A stretch of DNA of 64,000 nucleotides from Sphingomonas sp. 28-66-16 (lineage in GTDB: Bacteria; Pseudomonadota; Alphaproteobacteria; Sphingomonadales; Sphingomonadaceae): contig NCGF01000004.1 of NCBI GenBank assembly GCA_002281485.1, positions 82,386 through 146,385 of the forward strand, written 5' to 3'. The position numbers were made by a program, and so were the translations under genes. Below the pieces are notes generated by a model. That model was not told the DNA's origin, did not search any database, and saw only the letters and a program-made list of their open reading frames with translations. Of the stretch, positions 18,409 through 26,876 are shown piece after piece (position 1 is the stretch's first letter; every line of letters starts with the position of its first letter).

Positions 18409-18762
18409 TCAGGCGTCGCCGGGATCGCAGACGTGCCAGAGCACGCCCGCCGGATCGACCAAGAAGCCGACACGGATGCCCCAGGCCTGCATCTCGGGCG
18501 GCTTGGGTTCGCGCACGCCGAAGCGCTCGACCAACCCCTCGGTGCGCCGCCACCACGCGTCGAGATCGGACACAAACAGCTGGTGCATCGAATTGCCGGC
18601 CCAATCCTCGACATAATAATTCTGCAGCAGCAGCCCGGCACCGTCGAAATCGAAGATCGCAATGCTGTCGTCATGATAGCCAATCGTGAAACCGATCGCT
18701 TCGTAAAACGCCTTCGATTGTTCGAAATTCCGGGCCGGAACGAAGGGCCGGATCAGGGCCAT
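18409..18762 (-). CDS. VOC superfamily (glyoxalase/bleomycin-resistance fold) protein
   Basis: 117 residues with the repeated beta-alpha-beta-beta-beta module: FVPARNFEQSKAFYEAIGF, then GAGLLLQNYYV, DLDAWWRR and a final strand VGFLVDPAGVLWHVCD. The conserved His and Glu positions of metal-binding VOC enzymes are only partly present, so it may be a binding protein and not an enzyme. Substrate unknown. It is four bases from the ICMT-like gene on the same strand and probably co-transcribed with it. Confidence 0.8.
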   Translation of the reverse strand: MALIRPFVPARNFEQSKAFYEAIGFTIGYHDDSIAIFDFDGAGLLLQNYYVEDWAGNSMHQLFVSDLDAWWRRTEGLVERFGVREPKPPEMQAWGIRVGFLVDPAGVLWHVCDPGDA

Positions 18763-18766
18763 CGGC

Positions 18767-19366
18767 TCATATCACGCCAGGCACGAATCGCGCGACGCGC
18801 GCGGCATAACGATCATAGGCGTTGCCGAATTCGGCACGGAGTATCCTTTCCTCGCTGGCGACGCGCAGCCACGTCGCGGCGGCATAGACGGGCGCCGCCA
18901 GCAGCAGCGCCGCCCCATGGCCGTAGGCGAGCGCCATCGCCACCATGAACATCGCGAGCGCGACGTAGATCGGGTTGCGAACATAGGCGAACGGCCCGCC
19001 CGTCACGAGTTCGGCATCGCCCCGGGTCCGCGCCACCAGCGCCCAGTTGCTGCCCATCGTTCGCGACGACCAGTCGAACAGCGCCGCTGCGCCGAGCATC
19101 AGCACGAGCACCGCAGCCGCCGGGATCAATGCGCGTGCCGAGAGCGGCGGCAGCGTGACCTCGACGGGGCCAAGCCCGGCCAAGCCGATTCCCACGGCCT
19201 GCAAGGCGATCCACAACATCGATCGATTATCGCGCTTGCCGCCCGCCACGCGCGGCCCGCGTCGCCCGCGCCACCACGCCGCGGCAAGTGCCGCCGTAAA
19301 GGCGGCGGTGCCGACACCAAAGGCAATCATCGCGGGGTAACCGATTGGAGTGTGTGGAAACGCCAT
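18767..19366 (-). CDS. Isoprenylcysteine carboxyl methyltransferase (ICMT/PEMT)-like membrane protein
   Basis: 199 residues, five predicted spans. The C-terminal part has GPFAYVRNPIYVALAMFM and ASEERILRAEFGNAYDRY, the RNPxY and EE motifs by which bacterial ICMT-like enzymes bind SAM and the lipid substrate. The natural substrate of these bacterial proteins is unknown. The ATG at 19366 has GGAA eight bases upstream. The upstream open frame is Arg-rich, lies opposite the M1 gene's end and was dropped. Confidence 0.82.
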   Translation of the reverse strand: MAFPHTPIGYPAMIAFGVGTAAFTAALAAAWWRGRRGPRVAGGKRDNRSMLWIALQAVGIGLAGLGPVEVTLPPLSARALIPAAAVLVLMLGAAALFDWSSRTMGSNWALVARTRGDAELVTGGPFAYVRNPIYVALAMFMVAMALAYGHGAALLLAAPVYAAATWLRVASEERILRAEFGNAYDRYAARVARFVPGVI

Positions 19367-19425
19367 ATATTTTTCCGGGTGTGTCGCCTGAACAATACGC
19401 CTGTCGCGGCGCGATGCAAGGTCGA

Positions 19426-21204
19426 TCAGCCACCCGCGCGCTGTGCCGCGTGCATCTCCTCGACCGCGATCGAGCGCTTGAGCACGCGCGCCATCGGGTC
19501 GATCACGACATGGGCCCCGTCCGGAACCGCGACCTCGCCGGCGCCGTCCGTCATCGCGACCCGGATCAGTTGTTCGCCGATCTGAATTTCGATCGGCATC
19601 GGGAAGGGCCCGGGCGCCGTCCATCGCAGCGACACGCCGCCCGGGTGGCGAACAGCTTCGAGTTCCGGCAGCGCGGCGTTGCGAATATAGACATCGAAGA
19701 ACCAGCGATAATCCTTGCCGGTCACGGCGGCGACGATCGCCTCGAACTCGGCGGTCGAGCCATAACGTGGCCGGAAATTCCCCGGCTTCGGGTCGGGCCG
19801 CCCATAGACGAGCCGCCGGGTTGCATCGAAGAACGCGGCGTCGCCGATCAGCCAGCGCAGCGTATGGAGCGTCCAGCTGCCCTTGTAGTAGATATCGGCG
19901 CCGGGGCCACCGCGATCGTTTTCATAGACATCTTCTTCGCTCCGCACCGCGCCCGATACCAAAGGTGCGCGGTTGACGATCTTGCCGCGCTGCGCATCCA
20001 TCATCGTCGCATAGCGCGCCGCGCCCTCGCGCCAGCGCCCGTAGAGCGGCTGCATATATTGCGCGAACCCCTCGTGAAGCCAATAATCGTCCCAGTTCGC
20101 GGCAGTGAGCTGATTGGCGAACCATTCATGCGCGAATTCATGCTCGAACAGCCAGTCGAAGCCCTCGATCGCCTTGGCATAGCCATTGCCGTAGGCGTTG
20201 ATCGTCTGGTGCTCCATGCCGAGATGCGGGGTCTCGACGACGCCGACTTTCTCGTCGCCGAAGGGATAGGGACCGATCATGCTCTCGAAAAAATCGAGCG
20301 TCGGCGCGAACTCGGCGAACAGCCTGGCCGCCTTGTCGTGCTCGCCGGGCAGATACCAATAGAACATCGGAATGCTGTTGCCGAAACGGCTCTTGTAGCT
20401 GCCCGAGATCACCTCATAAGGCCCGACCGCGAGCGCGATGCCATAGGTATTGGGATGCTTGACCCGCCAGTGCCAGGTCGATCGTCCGCCCGACGTCCGA
20501 TCGACCCCGAGCAGCACGCCGTTCGACGGCGCCGAGAGGCCCTTTGGGACGGTGATATGCAGATCGACCACGCCGGGTTCGCCGGTCGGGAAATCGAGGC
20601 ACGGCCAGAACAGGTCGCAGCCATAGCCCTCCGCCGTCGTCGCGACCCACGGCTTCCCGTCACGGGTCTTCGTCCAGACCATGCCGTCGTCCCAGGGCGG
20701 GTTGGCCGCCACGTGCGGCGTGCCGGCATAGCTGATGCGTGCCGTCACGCGCTGGCCGGGCGCCAGCGGGACGGGCAGTCTGATCGTCAGCCGGCCTTCG
20801 GGATTCGACCAGGCGGCAGGCTTGAGGGGCGCGCCGTCGATACTGATCGCCGACACCGGCAAGTTGCGATCGAGATCGATCAGCAAGCGATCGAGCGGTG
20901 CCCGCGTCTTGAAAACCAGGATCGCCGTGCCGACCAGCAACTGGCGCTCGGGAAACACGTCGAACGACAGATCGGCGCTTTCGAAATCGAGCGCTGCCTG
21001 GACAGGATCGATCGGGCCGCCCGATCGTTGAGTCTGGGCGGTAAGCGGCGGCTGCCCCTTGTCGGGCATTGAGGCGGCGGGCGTCGCCCCGGCGCAAAGC
21101 GCGAGACAAGATCCGATGATTTTCGCTCGGCGATTGATGCGCCGCGCGCGCTTACCATATAGATAGGAAAGGGCACCCCGTTCGGGTGCCGTCGGAGACT
21201 TCAT
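19426..21204 (-). CDS. M1 family zinc aminopeptidase, exported
   Basis: 592 residues. The gluzincin motif HEFAHEWFANQ with the second Glu in WLHEGFAQY gives HExxH-x18-E. GMEHQ replaces the classical GxMEN exopeptidase loop. A hydrophobic stretch IGSCLALCAGATPAAS after Arg/Lys-rich residues (positions ~29-45) looks like a signal peptide with a long n-region. The ATG at 21204 has AGGA eight bases before it, inside lon, and no other usable start precedes the signal. The start codon therefore overlaps that of lon on the opposite strand (CATG). It is likely a periplasmic peptidase with an M1-type beta-sandwich N-domain. Confidence 0.88.
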   Translation of the reverse strand: MKSPTAPERGALSYLYGKRARRINRRAKIIGSCLALCAGATPAASMPDKGQPPLTAQTQRSGGPIDPVQAALDFESADLSFDVFPERQLLVGTAILVFKTRAPLDRLLIDLDRNLPVSAISIDGAPLKPAAWSNPEGRLTIRLPVPLAPGQRVTARISYAGTPHVAANPPWDDGMVWTKTRDGKPWVATTAEGYGCDLFWPCLDFPTGEPGVVDLHITVPKGLSAPSNGVLLGVDRTSGGRSTWHWRVKHPNTYGIALAVGPYEVISGSYKSRFGNSIPMFYWYLPGEHDKAARLFAEFAPTLDFFESMIGPYPFGDEKVGVVETPHLGMEHQTINAYGNGYAKAIEGFDWLFEHEFAHEWFANQLTAANWDDYWLHEGFAQYMQPLYGRWREGAARYATMMDAQRGKIVNRAPLVSGAVRSEEDVYENDRGGPGADIYYKGSWTLHTLRWLIGDAAFFDATRRLVYGRPDPKPGNFRPRYGSTAEFEAIVAAVTGKDYRWFFDVYIRNAALPELEAVRHPGGVSLRWTAPGPFPMPIEIQIGEQLIRVAMTDGAGEVAVPDGAHVVIDPMARVLKRSIAVEEMHAAQRAGG

Positions 21205-23623
21205 GACCCATTCCTACCCTGTATTGCCGCTCCGCGACATCGTCGTCTTCCCGCACATGATCGTGCCGCTGTTCGTCGGTCGCGACAAGTCGGTCGCCGC
21301 GCTCGAAGCGGCGATGAACGACACCAAGGAAATTTTCCTCGTCGCGCAGCTCGATCCGAGCGAGGACGACCCCGACCGCGACGATCTCTACGACATCGGC
21401 GTGACCGCCACCGTCTTGCAATTGCTCAAGCTGCCCGATGGCACTGTGCGCGTGCTGGTCGAAGGCAAACGGCGGGCGCGGCTCGAATCGCTGATCGCGC
21501 AGGACGGGTATCTCATCGCCGAAGCCCAACTCCTCGAGGCCGATGACGAAGAAGGCGCCGAGGAACTCGCCGCCGTCGGCCGCGAAATGGCAGCGCTGAT
21601 GCGCTCGGTGGTCGATCAGTTCGAAAACTACGCCAAGCTCAACCGTAAACTGCCGGCCGAGACGGCGGTGCAACTCGGCGAGATCGACGATCCCGCGCGC
21701 CTTGCCGATGCGATCGCCGCCAACATCCAGGTCAAGGTGGCCGACAAGCAATCGTTGCTGATAGAAGCCGATCCGCAAAAGCGCCTCGAAATGGTGTTCG
21801 CCTTCATGGAGGGCGAGCTCGGGGTGCTGCAGGTCGAGAAGAAAATCCGCAGCCGCGTGAAGCGCCAGATGGAGAAGACCCAGCGCGAATATTATCTCAA
21901 CGAGCAGTTGAAGGCGATCCAGCGCGAGCTGGGCAACGAAGGCGAGGAAGGCGAGGGCGACGAGATCGCCGAGCTGACCCAGAAGATCGCCACGCTCAAA
22001 CTGTCGAAGGAAGCCCGCACCAAGGCGACGCAGGAGCTCAAGAAGCTCAAGACGATGGCACCGATGTCCGCCGAGGCGACGGTCGTGCGCAACTATCTCG
22101 ACGTGCTGCTGGGGCTTCCCTGGGGCAAGAAGTCGAAGCTCAAGAAGGACATCGAGGCGGCCCAGGCGGTGCTCGACGAGGACCATTATGCGCTCGAAAA
22201 GGTCAAGGACCGGATCGTCGAATATCTCGCGGTGCAGGCGCGCACCAACAAGCTGAAGGGCCCGATCCTGTGCCTGGTCGGCCCCCCGGGCGTCGGCAAG
22301 ACCAGCCTCGGCAAGTCGATCGCCAAGGCGTGCGGGCGCGAATTCGTGCGCCAGTCGCTGGGCGGGGTGCGTGACGAAGCCGAGATTCGCGGGCATCGGC
22401 GGACCTATATCGGGTCGCTGCCGGGCAAGATCGTCACCAATCTGCGCAAGGCAGGGACCAGCAACCCGTTGTTCCTGCTCGACGAGATCGACAAGCTCGG
22501 CCAGGATTTCCGCGGCGATCCGGCATCGGCATTGCTCGAGGTGCTCGATCCTGAGCAGAATTCGAAGTTCCAGGACCATTATCTGGAAATCGACATCGAC
22601 CTGTCCGACGTGATGTTCGTGACGACCGCGAACACGCTCAACCTTCCCCAGCCGCTGCTCGACCGGATGGAAATCATCCGCCTCGAAGGCTATACCGAGG
22701 ACGAGAAGGTCGAGATCGCCGAGCGGCATCTGATCGCCAAGCAGATCGAGGCGCACGGCCTGAAGCCCGGCGAGTTCGAGCTGACCAACGAAGGCCTCCG
22801 CGCGCTGATCCGCTATTATACGCGCGAGGCCGGCGTCCGCACGCTCGAGCGCGAGATCGCCCGGCTGGCGCGCAAGGCGCTGCGCCGCATCCTCGAAGGC
22901 AAGATGGAGAGCGTGGTGATCACCGCGGATAACATCGCCGAATATGCGGGTGTCCAGAAATATCGCTTCGGCATGGGCGAGGAGGAGCACCAGATCGGTG
23001 CCGTGACGGGCCTCGCCTGGACCGAAGTTGGCGGCGAATTGCTCACGATCGAGAGCGTCACCGTGCAGGGCAAGGGGCTGGTGCGCACCACCGGCAAGCT
23101 CGGCGACGTGATGAAGGAATCGGTCGAGGCGGCGATGAGCTTCGTCAAGGCGCGCGCGCCGACCTATGGCATCAAGCCGAGCATTTTCGCGCGCAAGGAC
23201 ATTCACGTTCATCTGCCCGAGGGCGCGGTGCCGAAGGACGGGCCGAGCGCGGGCATCGGGCTGGTCACGTCGATCGTCTCGACGCTGACCGGGGTGCCCG
23301 TGCGGCGCGATGTGGCGATGACCGGCGAGGTCACGCTGCGCGGCCGGGTCCTGCCGATCGGCGGGCTGAAGGAAAAACTGCTGGCGGCGATGCGCGGTGG
23401 CATCACGACGGTGCTGATCCCTGAGGAAAACGAGAAGGACCTGGTCGAAATCCCGGCGAATATTCGCGAAGGCCTCAAGATCATTCCGATCCGTCATGTC
23501 GACGAGGCATTGCGCTTGGCACTCACCGAGCCGCTGACCGCGATCGACTGGAGCGATGCCGATGAACTCGCCGCATTGCCCCCGACCGGGGTGACCCCGG
23601 TGGGTGGCGAAGTGCATCACTAG
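21203..23623 (+). CDS. lon: ATP-dependent protease Lon
   Basis: 806 residues: N-terminal LAN domain ([23 protein letters not shown]), a coiled middle, AAA+ module with Walker [16 protein letters not shown] and Walker [10 protein letters not shown], and the protease domain. The catalytic dyad is Ser682 (KDGPSAG) and Lys725 (GGLKEK), 43 residues apart as in E. coli Lon. It degrades misfolded and regulatory proteins in the cytoplasm. GGAG sits five bases before the ATG. With the M1 gene head to head and no gap, the lon promoter must lie within the M1 coding sequence. HU follows, as in many proteobacteria. Confidence 0.97.
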   Translation: MTHSYPVLPLRDIVVFPHMIVPLFVGRDKSVAALEAAMNDTKEIFLVAQLDPSEDDPDRDDLYDIGVTATVLQLLKLPDGTVRVLVEGKRRARLESLIAQDGYLIAEAQLLEADDEEGAEELAAVGREMAALMRSVVDQFENYAKLNRKLPAETAVQLGEIDDPARLADAIAANIQVKVADKQSLLIEADPQKRLEMVFAFMEGELGVLQVEKKIRSRVKRQMEKTQREYYLNEQLKAIQRELGNEGEEGEGDEIAELTQKIATLKLSKEARTKATQELKKLKTMAPMSAEATVVRNYLDVLLGLPWGKKSKLKKDIEAAQAVLDEDHYALEKVKDRIVEYLAVQARTNKLKGPILCLVGPPGVGKTSLGKSIAKACGREFVRQSLGGVRDEAEIRGHRRTYIGSLPGKIVTNLRKAGTSNPLFLLDEIDKLGQDFRGDPASALLEVLDPEQNSKFQDHYLEIDIDLSDVMFVTTANTLNLPQPLLDRMEIIRLEGYTEDEKVEIAERHLIAKQIEAHGLKPGEFELTNEGLRALIRYYTREAGVRTLEREIARLARKALRRILEGKMESVVITADNIAEYAGVQKYRFGMGEEEHQIGAVTGLAWTEVGGELLTIESVTVQGKGLVRTTGKLGDVMKESVEAAMSFVKARAPTYGIKPSIFARKDIHVHLPEGAVPKDGPSAGIGLVTSIVSTLTGVPVRRDVAMTGEVTLRGRVLPIGGLKEKLLAAMRGGITTVLIPEENEKDLVEIPANIREGLKIIPIRHVDEALRLALTEPLTAIDWSDADELAALPPTGVTPVGGEVHH

Positions 23624-23647
23624 GAAAGTCGCGATTCCGCCGTGCCA

Positions 23648-23669
23648 ATTCGCCCCGATTGGGGCGAAT
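23648..23669 (+). terminator. Hairpin after lon
   Basis: ATTCGCCCC-GATT-GGGGCGAAT forms a perfect 9-base-pair stem with a 4-base loop 25 bases past the lon stop. The T-rich stretch beyond it (GGATTTGTTTT) is interrupted, so it may be a weak terminator or an RNA-stabilising hairpin. It separates lon from the HU promoter. Confidence 0.5.
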
Positions 23670-23683
23670 ATGACGGATTTGTT

Positions 23684-23712
23684 TTGACAGGCTCCCAGCC
23701 GCAAGCGCTATT
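23684..23712 (+). promoter_or_regulatory. Sigma-70-like promoter of the HU gene
   Basis: A perfect -35 TTGACA, a 17-base spacer and GCTATT as -10, 72 bases upstream of the HU ATG. The placement after the lon hairpin and before a highly expressed gene supports it. Confidence 0.55.
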
Positions 23713-23783
23713 GGGATTCCGGCGGAAAAGCCGCGACTCATTCAAGTTATATCGATCAAGATTAAAAGCAGGGGTTTTCCGAT

Positions 23784-24056
23784 ATGAACAAACAGGAATT
23801 GATCGGCACGGTGGCTGATGCCTCGGGTCTGACCAAGGGTGATGCAAGCAAGGCCGTCGAAGCGGTGTTCGAAGCAATTTCGACTGCCTTGACCAAGGGG
23901 GATGAAGTTCGCCTCGTCGGCTTCGGCACGTTTTCGGTCAGCAAGCGTAAGGCCTCGACGGGGCGCAACCCGCGCACCGGCGAGCCGATGACGATCAAGG
24001 CGTCGTCGCAGCCGAAGTTCAAGGCCGGCAAGGGCCTCAAGGACTCGGTCAACTGA
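23784..24056 (+). CDS. HU-type nucleoid DNA-binding protein
   Basis: 90 residues, the exact HU length. It begins MNKQELIGTVADASGLTKGDA. The DNA-binding arm is GFGTFSVSKRKASTGRNPRTGEPM, with the intercalating Pro in GRNPRTG. It acts as a dimer that bends DNA. AGGGG lies about ten bases before the ATG. It has its own promoter and a strong terminator, so it forms a single-gene unit downstream of lon. Confidence 0.96.
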   Translation: MNKQELIGTVADASGLTKGDASKAVEAVFEAISTALTKGDEVRLVGFGTFSVSKRKASTGRNPRTGEPMTIKASSQPKFKAGKGLKDSVN

Positions 24057-24094
24057 TCACGGTGATCTGATCGCCGTTCGCTACAGAAACAAAG

Positions 24095-24130
24095 CCCGCG
24101 CCCGAGTCGATCGGGCGCGGGTTGTTTTTT
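24095..24130 (+). terminator. Rho-independent terminator of HU
   Basis: CCCGCGCCCGA-GTCGA-TCGGGCGCGGG, an 11-base-pair GC-rich stem followed by TTGTTTTTT. A textbook intrinsic terminator 38 bases past the HU stop. Confidence 0.92.
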
Positions 24131-24239
24131 GGGCGGGACGGGTGAAGCTGCTTGCATTGGACGAATGCGCTCGGGCGGTCGGATGGCGCGGCCGATGAGT
24201 CGAGCCGAAACATCCTGCTCGGCGGCGCCGCGTCGAGCC

Positions 24240-24268
24240 TAGACAGATTCTCAAAGCTCGCTTATGGG
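24240..24268 (+). promoter_or_regulatory. Promoter of tRNA-Val
   Basis: TAGACA, a 17-base spacer, TATGGG, ending 21 bases before the tRNA. The -10 with GGG at its end resembles those before tRNA-His (CTAGGG) and, more loosely, tRNA-Met (TATTCG) in this window. Confidence 0.4.
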
Positions 24269-24289
24269 CTTGCCTTCCGAATTCAGTTC

Positions 24290-24364
24290 GGGCGCGTAGC
24301 TCAGTGGTAGAGCACTGTGTTCACACCGCAGGGGTCGCTGGTTCAATCCCAGCCGCGCCCACCA
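24290..24364 (+). tRNA. tRNA-Val (anticodon CAC)
   Basis: Acceptor GGGCGCG pairs with CGCGCCC. Anticodon stem CTGTG/CGCAG encloses the loop TTCACAC, so the anticodon is CAC, reading GUG. The T loop is GTTCAATC, followed by encoded ACCA. It is complete and 75 bases long. Confidence 0.95.
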
Positions 24365-24418
24365 TCCCCAGGCCTTGAGGGAAGTCGCTCGCCGGAGCGC
24401 TTCGAGCTCGGCGCATCG

Positions 24419-25825
24419 TCATTCCAGGCCGAGCGCCTTCAGATCGACTGCCGCTGCCGCGAGCTCGGCCCGAGCCACGATCTGGCGATACGCCGCGTCG
24501 AGCTGGCGGACGCTGGCGTCTGCGGCGGCTTCTTCGCGGACGTTTACCAGGAAAAAGTCGCTGGCGCCCATGGTGAAGCGTCGGCGCTCGGCCTGCGCCA
24601 TCTTCGCGGCGCGATCCTGCTCGGCTTCGACCAGCGTCCGCAACCGTTCGGTTGCCTGCACGTCGATCGCGAGCGCATCGAGTGCGTTGACGATCGACTC
24701 CTCGGTCTGCTGGCGACGCCGCCGAAGCGCGTCTATCTCGGCGCTCGTCGCGTCGATTCGCCCCTTGGCGACACGGCGCTGAAGTGGCAGCGAGAAGCTC
24801 AGGCCCACCTTTGTCTCGGTGCCGACCCGCGATCGTCCTCCCAACCCGATCGGTCCGATATCTTGCGAGGCTTCGAGCTTCAGATCGAGCCGGGGACGGA
24901 GCGCGTTGCGATCGAGGTCGAGCCTGGTCGCTGCCTGATCGAGGCGCAGATCGATCTGCGCCAGATCGGGGCGCGCCGCCAGCATCGCGCGCGGGTCGCC
25001 GATCGGCCGCGGGATCGCGACAAGGCTGTTCGGCAGGCGCGCCGGGTCTGGCTGCATCGGTGCGCCACGGGCATCGCGCAAGAATAGTGACAGGGCATTC
25101 GCCGCCGTCGCCAGCTCCTGTTCGGCGCGCGCCACCAGCGTTTCGCGGCGCAGGATGTTCTGTTCATTCTCGGTGAGGATGATACTCGGTCGTGCGCCGA
25201 GCTCGACCTGGCGCTCGAATCCCGTCTGGCGCTGTCGCGCGAGGTTCAGCAGGTCGCGATAGACGCTGAGGCGAAGCCCTGCCACGACCCACTGGTTATA
25301 GGCACCGATCGCCCGGCGCTGGACCGCGATGGCCGTCAACAGCCGCTCGGTCTCGGCGATGTCGACATCGGTGCGTGCCAGCAGGCGCCCGGCCCGGCGA
25401 TCGTCGATCGCCCGGTCGCGCAGCAGCGACAGCAACGCCCCGACCTTGATCTCGCCGAGCTGATTGGTGAACCGGTCGTCCTCATAGATCGGAAAATCGC
25501 CGCGCGACACGCGGTAGCCGCCGTACAGGCTGCCGCCCCAGTTCTCGATCGGGCGCGTGATCGTGCCGGCGGCATAGCTGCCGTCATAATAGCCCGACAG
25601 CCGCGTCTCCGCTTCGCCCTTGACGATCGTGTCGAACGCGCCCTCCGCCGAAAGCGCCTTGCCTTGGGCCTGGCGCACTTTGGCGACCGCTTCGAGGATC
25701 TGCGGCACGTGGCGACGCGACGACTGCAGCACCTCGTCAAGCGTCAGCGGTGCTTGGGCCGCTGCGGGGAGGGGCAGCAGCGCGGCAGCAATCAGGGCGC
25801 AAAACGCCACGAGGCTATTTCGCAT
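24419..25825 (-). CDS. TolC-family outer-membrane efflux protein
   Basis: 468 residues. Signal peptide MRNSLVAFCALIAAALLPLPAAAQA, then LTLDEVLQSSRRHVPQILEAVAKVRQAQG, the start of the first TolC repeat. The rest is helix-rich with two repeats (LRLSVYRDLLNLARQRQTG; ARPDLAQIDLRLDQAATRLDLDRNALRPRLDL). It forms a trimeric outer-membrane and periplasmic channel. It is the last gene of a three-gene minus-strand operon and overlaps the HlyD gene by 11 bases. Only an RND, MFS or ABC inner-membrane partner could power it, and here that partner is the ABC-like protein with the degenerate ATPase domain. Confidence 0.9.
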   Translation of the reverse strand: MRNSLVAFCALIAAALLPLPAAAQAPLTLDEVLQSSRRHVPQILEAVAKVRQAQGKALSAEGAFDTIVKGEAETRLSGYYDGSYAAGTITRPIENWGGSLYGGYRVSRGDFPIYEDDRFTNQLGEIKVGALLSLLRDRAIDDRRAGRLLARTDVDIAETERLLTAIAVQRRAIGAYNQWVVAGLRLSVYRDLLNLARQRQTGFERQVELGARPSIILTENEQNILRRETLVARAEQELATAANALSLFLRDARGAPMQPDPARLPNSLVAIPRPIGDPRAMLAARPDLAQIDLRLDQAATRLDLDRNALRPRLDLKLEASQDIGPIGLGGRSRVGTETKVGLSFSLPLQRRVAKGRIDATSAEIDALRRRRQQTEESIVNALDALAIDVQATERLRTLVEAEQDRAAKMAQAERRRFTMGASDFFLVNVREEAAADASVRQLDAAYRQIVARAELAAAAVDLKALGLE

Positions 25826-26876
25826 CCGACGATCCCTTGGCGGGCGCGGCCGCCTGATCGTTGCCGGCCGCCGTTGCGGGATATTGCAACGGAAAATCGT
25901 TGAGCTGGCGCCACAATTCATAGCCGGCCGAGACGGTATCCATCAACACCCAGCCGCGCACGTTGGCGCCCAGCCGGACATAGGGTTCCTTCGGCCATGG
26001 CGGCCGGTCAGGCGCGGGCTCGATCAGAATGCGAAACAGCCCGTTTGCCGACGCCGACAGGTCGATCGTGCGGACGCGGCCGTCGAACATTCCTTGCGCG
26101 ACCGAGGGCCAACCGCTGAACTGGATCGCGGGCCACCCTTCGAACGCCAGGCGCACGCGTCGGCCGGGTCTGATCAGCGACACGTCTCGGCCATCGACAT
26201 AAAGCGCCACCACGCGCGCCGATTCCTCGGGCGCGAAGGTCGCGAGGATATCGCCCGCGCTCACCATCGTCGCGCCCGCGCCCGCGTTGATCGTCATGAT
26301 CCGGCCGGCGCGCGGCGCCCGCACGACCTGTGCCGACTGGCGGCTGAGATCGACGTTGACCTTGTTGATCGCGGCGCGGCTGGCAGCGATCTTGGCCCTA
26401 TAATCGGCGACCTTGATCTGCGCGGCCTCATAGTCGCGCCGCGCCGCGAGGCCCTCTCGGAACAGCGTGCCGGTGCGTTCGACATCGAGCATCGCGGTGC
26501 GGGCGGCTTGTTCGGCGGCGGCGATCTCCGCGAGCTTCTGCGCGCGTTCGGCGCGGATCCTGTCGAGCAGCAACGGATCATTGTCGATGATGCGTGCGAT
26601 CGGATCACCCCGCTTCACTTGGCTGCCGTCGGTCACATACCATTCGTCGATCCTGCCGGGGACGAGCGCGGTGACGTTTTGCACGCGATCTCGCGGATCG
26701 AGCGCGATCACCGATCCGGTTCCCGGTGCGGTCTGCACCCATGGAATGTAGACGAGCCCGATCAAGGCGATGACGATGCCGAGCCCGAGCATTGCCGCCA
26801 GCGCCCGCAGCACGTTCGGCGTGCGCAGTTCGCGCAATGTCTTGAAGCGGCCGAGCTCGTCAGCGTGCGCCTGCAT
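25815..26876 (-). CDS. HlyD-family periplasmic adaptor
   Basis: 353 residues. One N-terminal membrane span (LAAMLGLGIVIALIGLVYIPWV, residues ~27-48) is followed by a lipoyl half-motif (VTALVPGRIDEWYVTDGSQVKRGDPIARI), a long coiled coil (~100-190), the second lipoyl half (VVRAPRAGRIMTINAGAGATMVSAGDIL) and beta-barrel segments. This is the membrane-fusion protein that links an inner-membrane exporter to TolC. The ATG at 26876 overlaps the ABC gene's 3' end by 17 bases. Confidence 0.9.
   Translation of the reverse strand: MQAHADELGRFKTLRELRTPNVLRALAAMLGLGIVIALIGLVYIPWVQTAPGTGSVIALDPRDRVQNVTALVPGRIDEWYVTDGSQVKRGDPIARIIDNDPLLLDRIRAERAQKLAEIAAAEQAARTAMLDVERTGTLFREGLAARRDYEAAQIKVADYRAKIAASRAAINKVNVDLSRQSAQVVRAPRAGRIMTINAGAGATMVSAGDILATFAPEESARVVALYVDGRDVSLIRPGRRVRLAFEGWPAIQFSGWPSVAQGMFDGRVRTIDLSASANGLFRILIEPAPDRPPWPKEPYVRLGANVRGWVLMDTVSAGYELWRQLNDFPLQYPATAAGNDQAAAPAKGSSDAK

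Noticed and set aside
21152-23704. 850-codon open frame opposite lon
   Set aside because: A mirror of lon codon bias. The lon frame has all catalytic motifs and a ribosome site.
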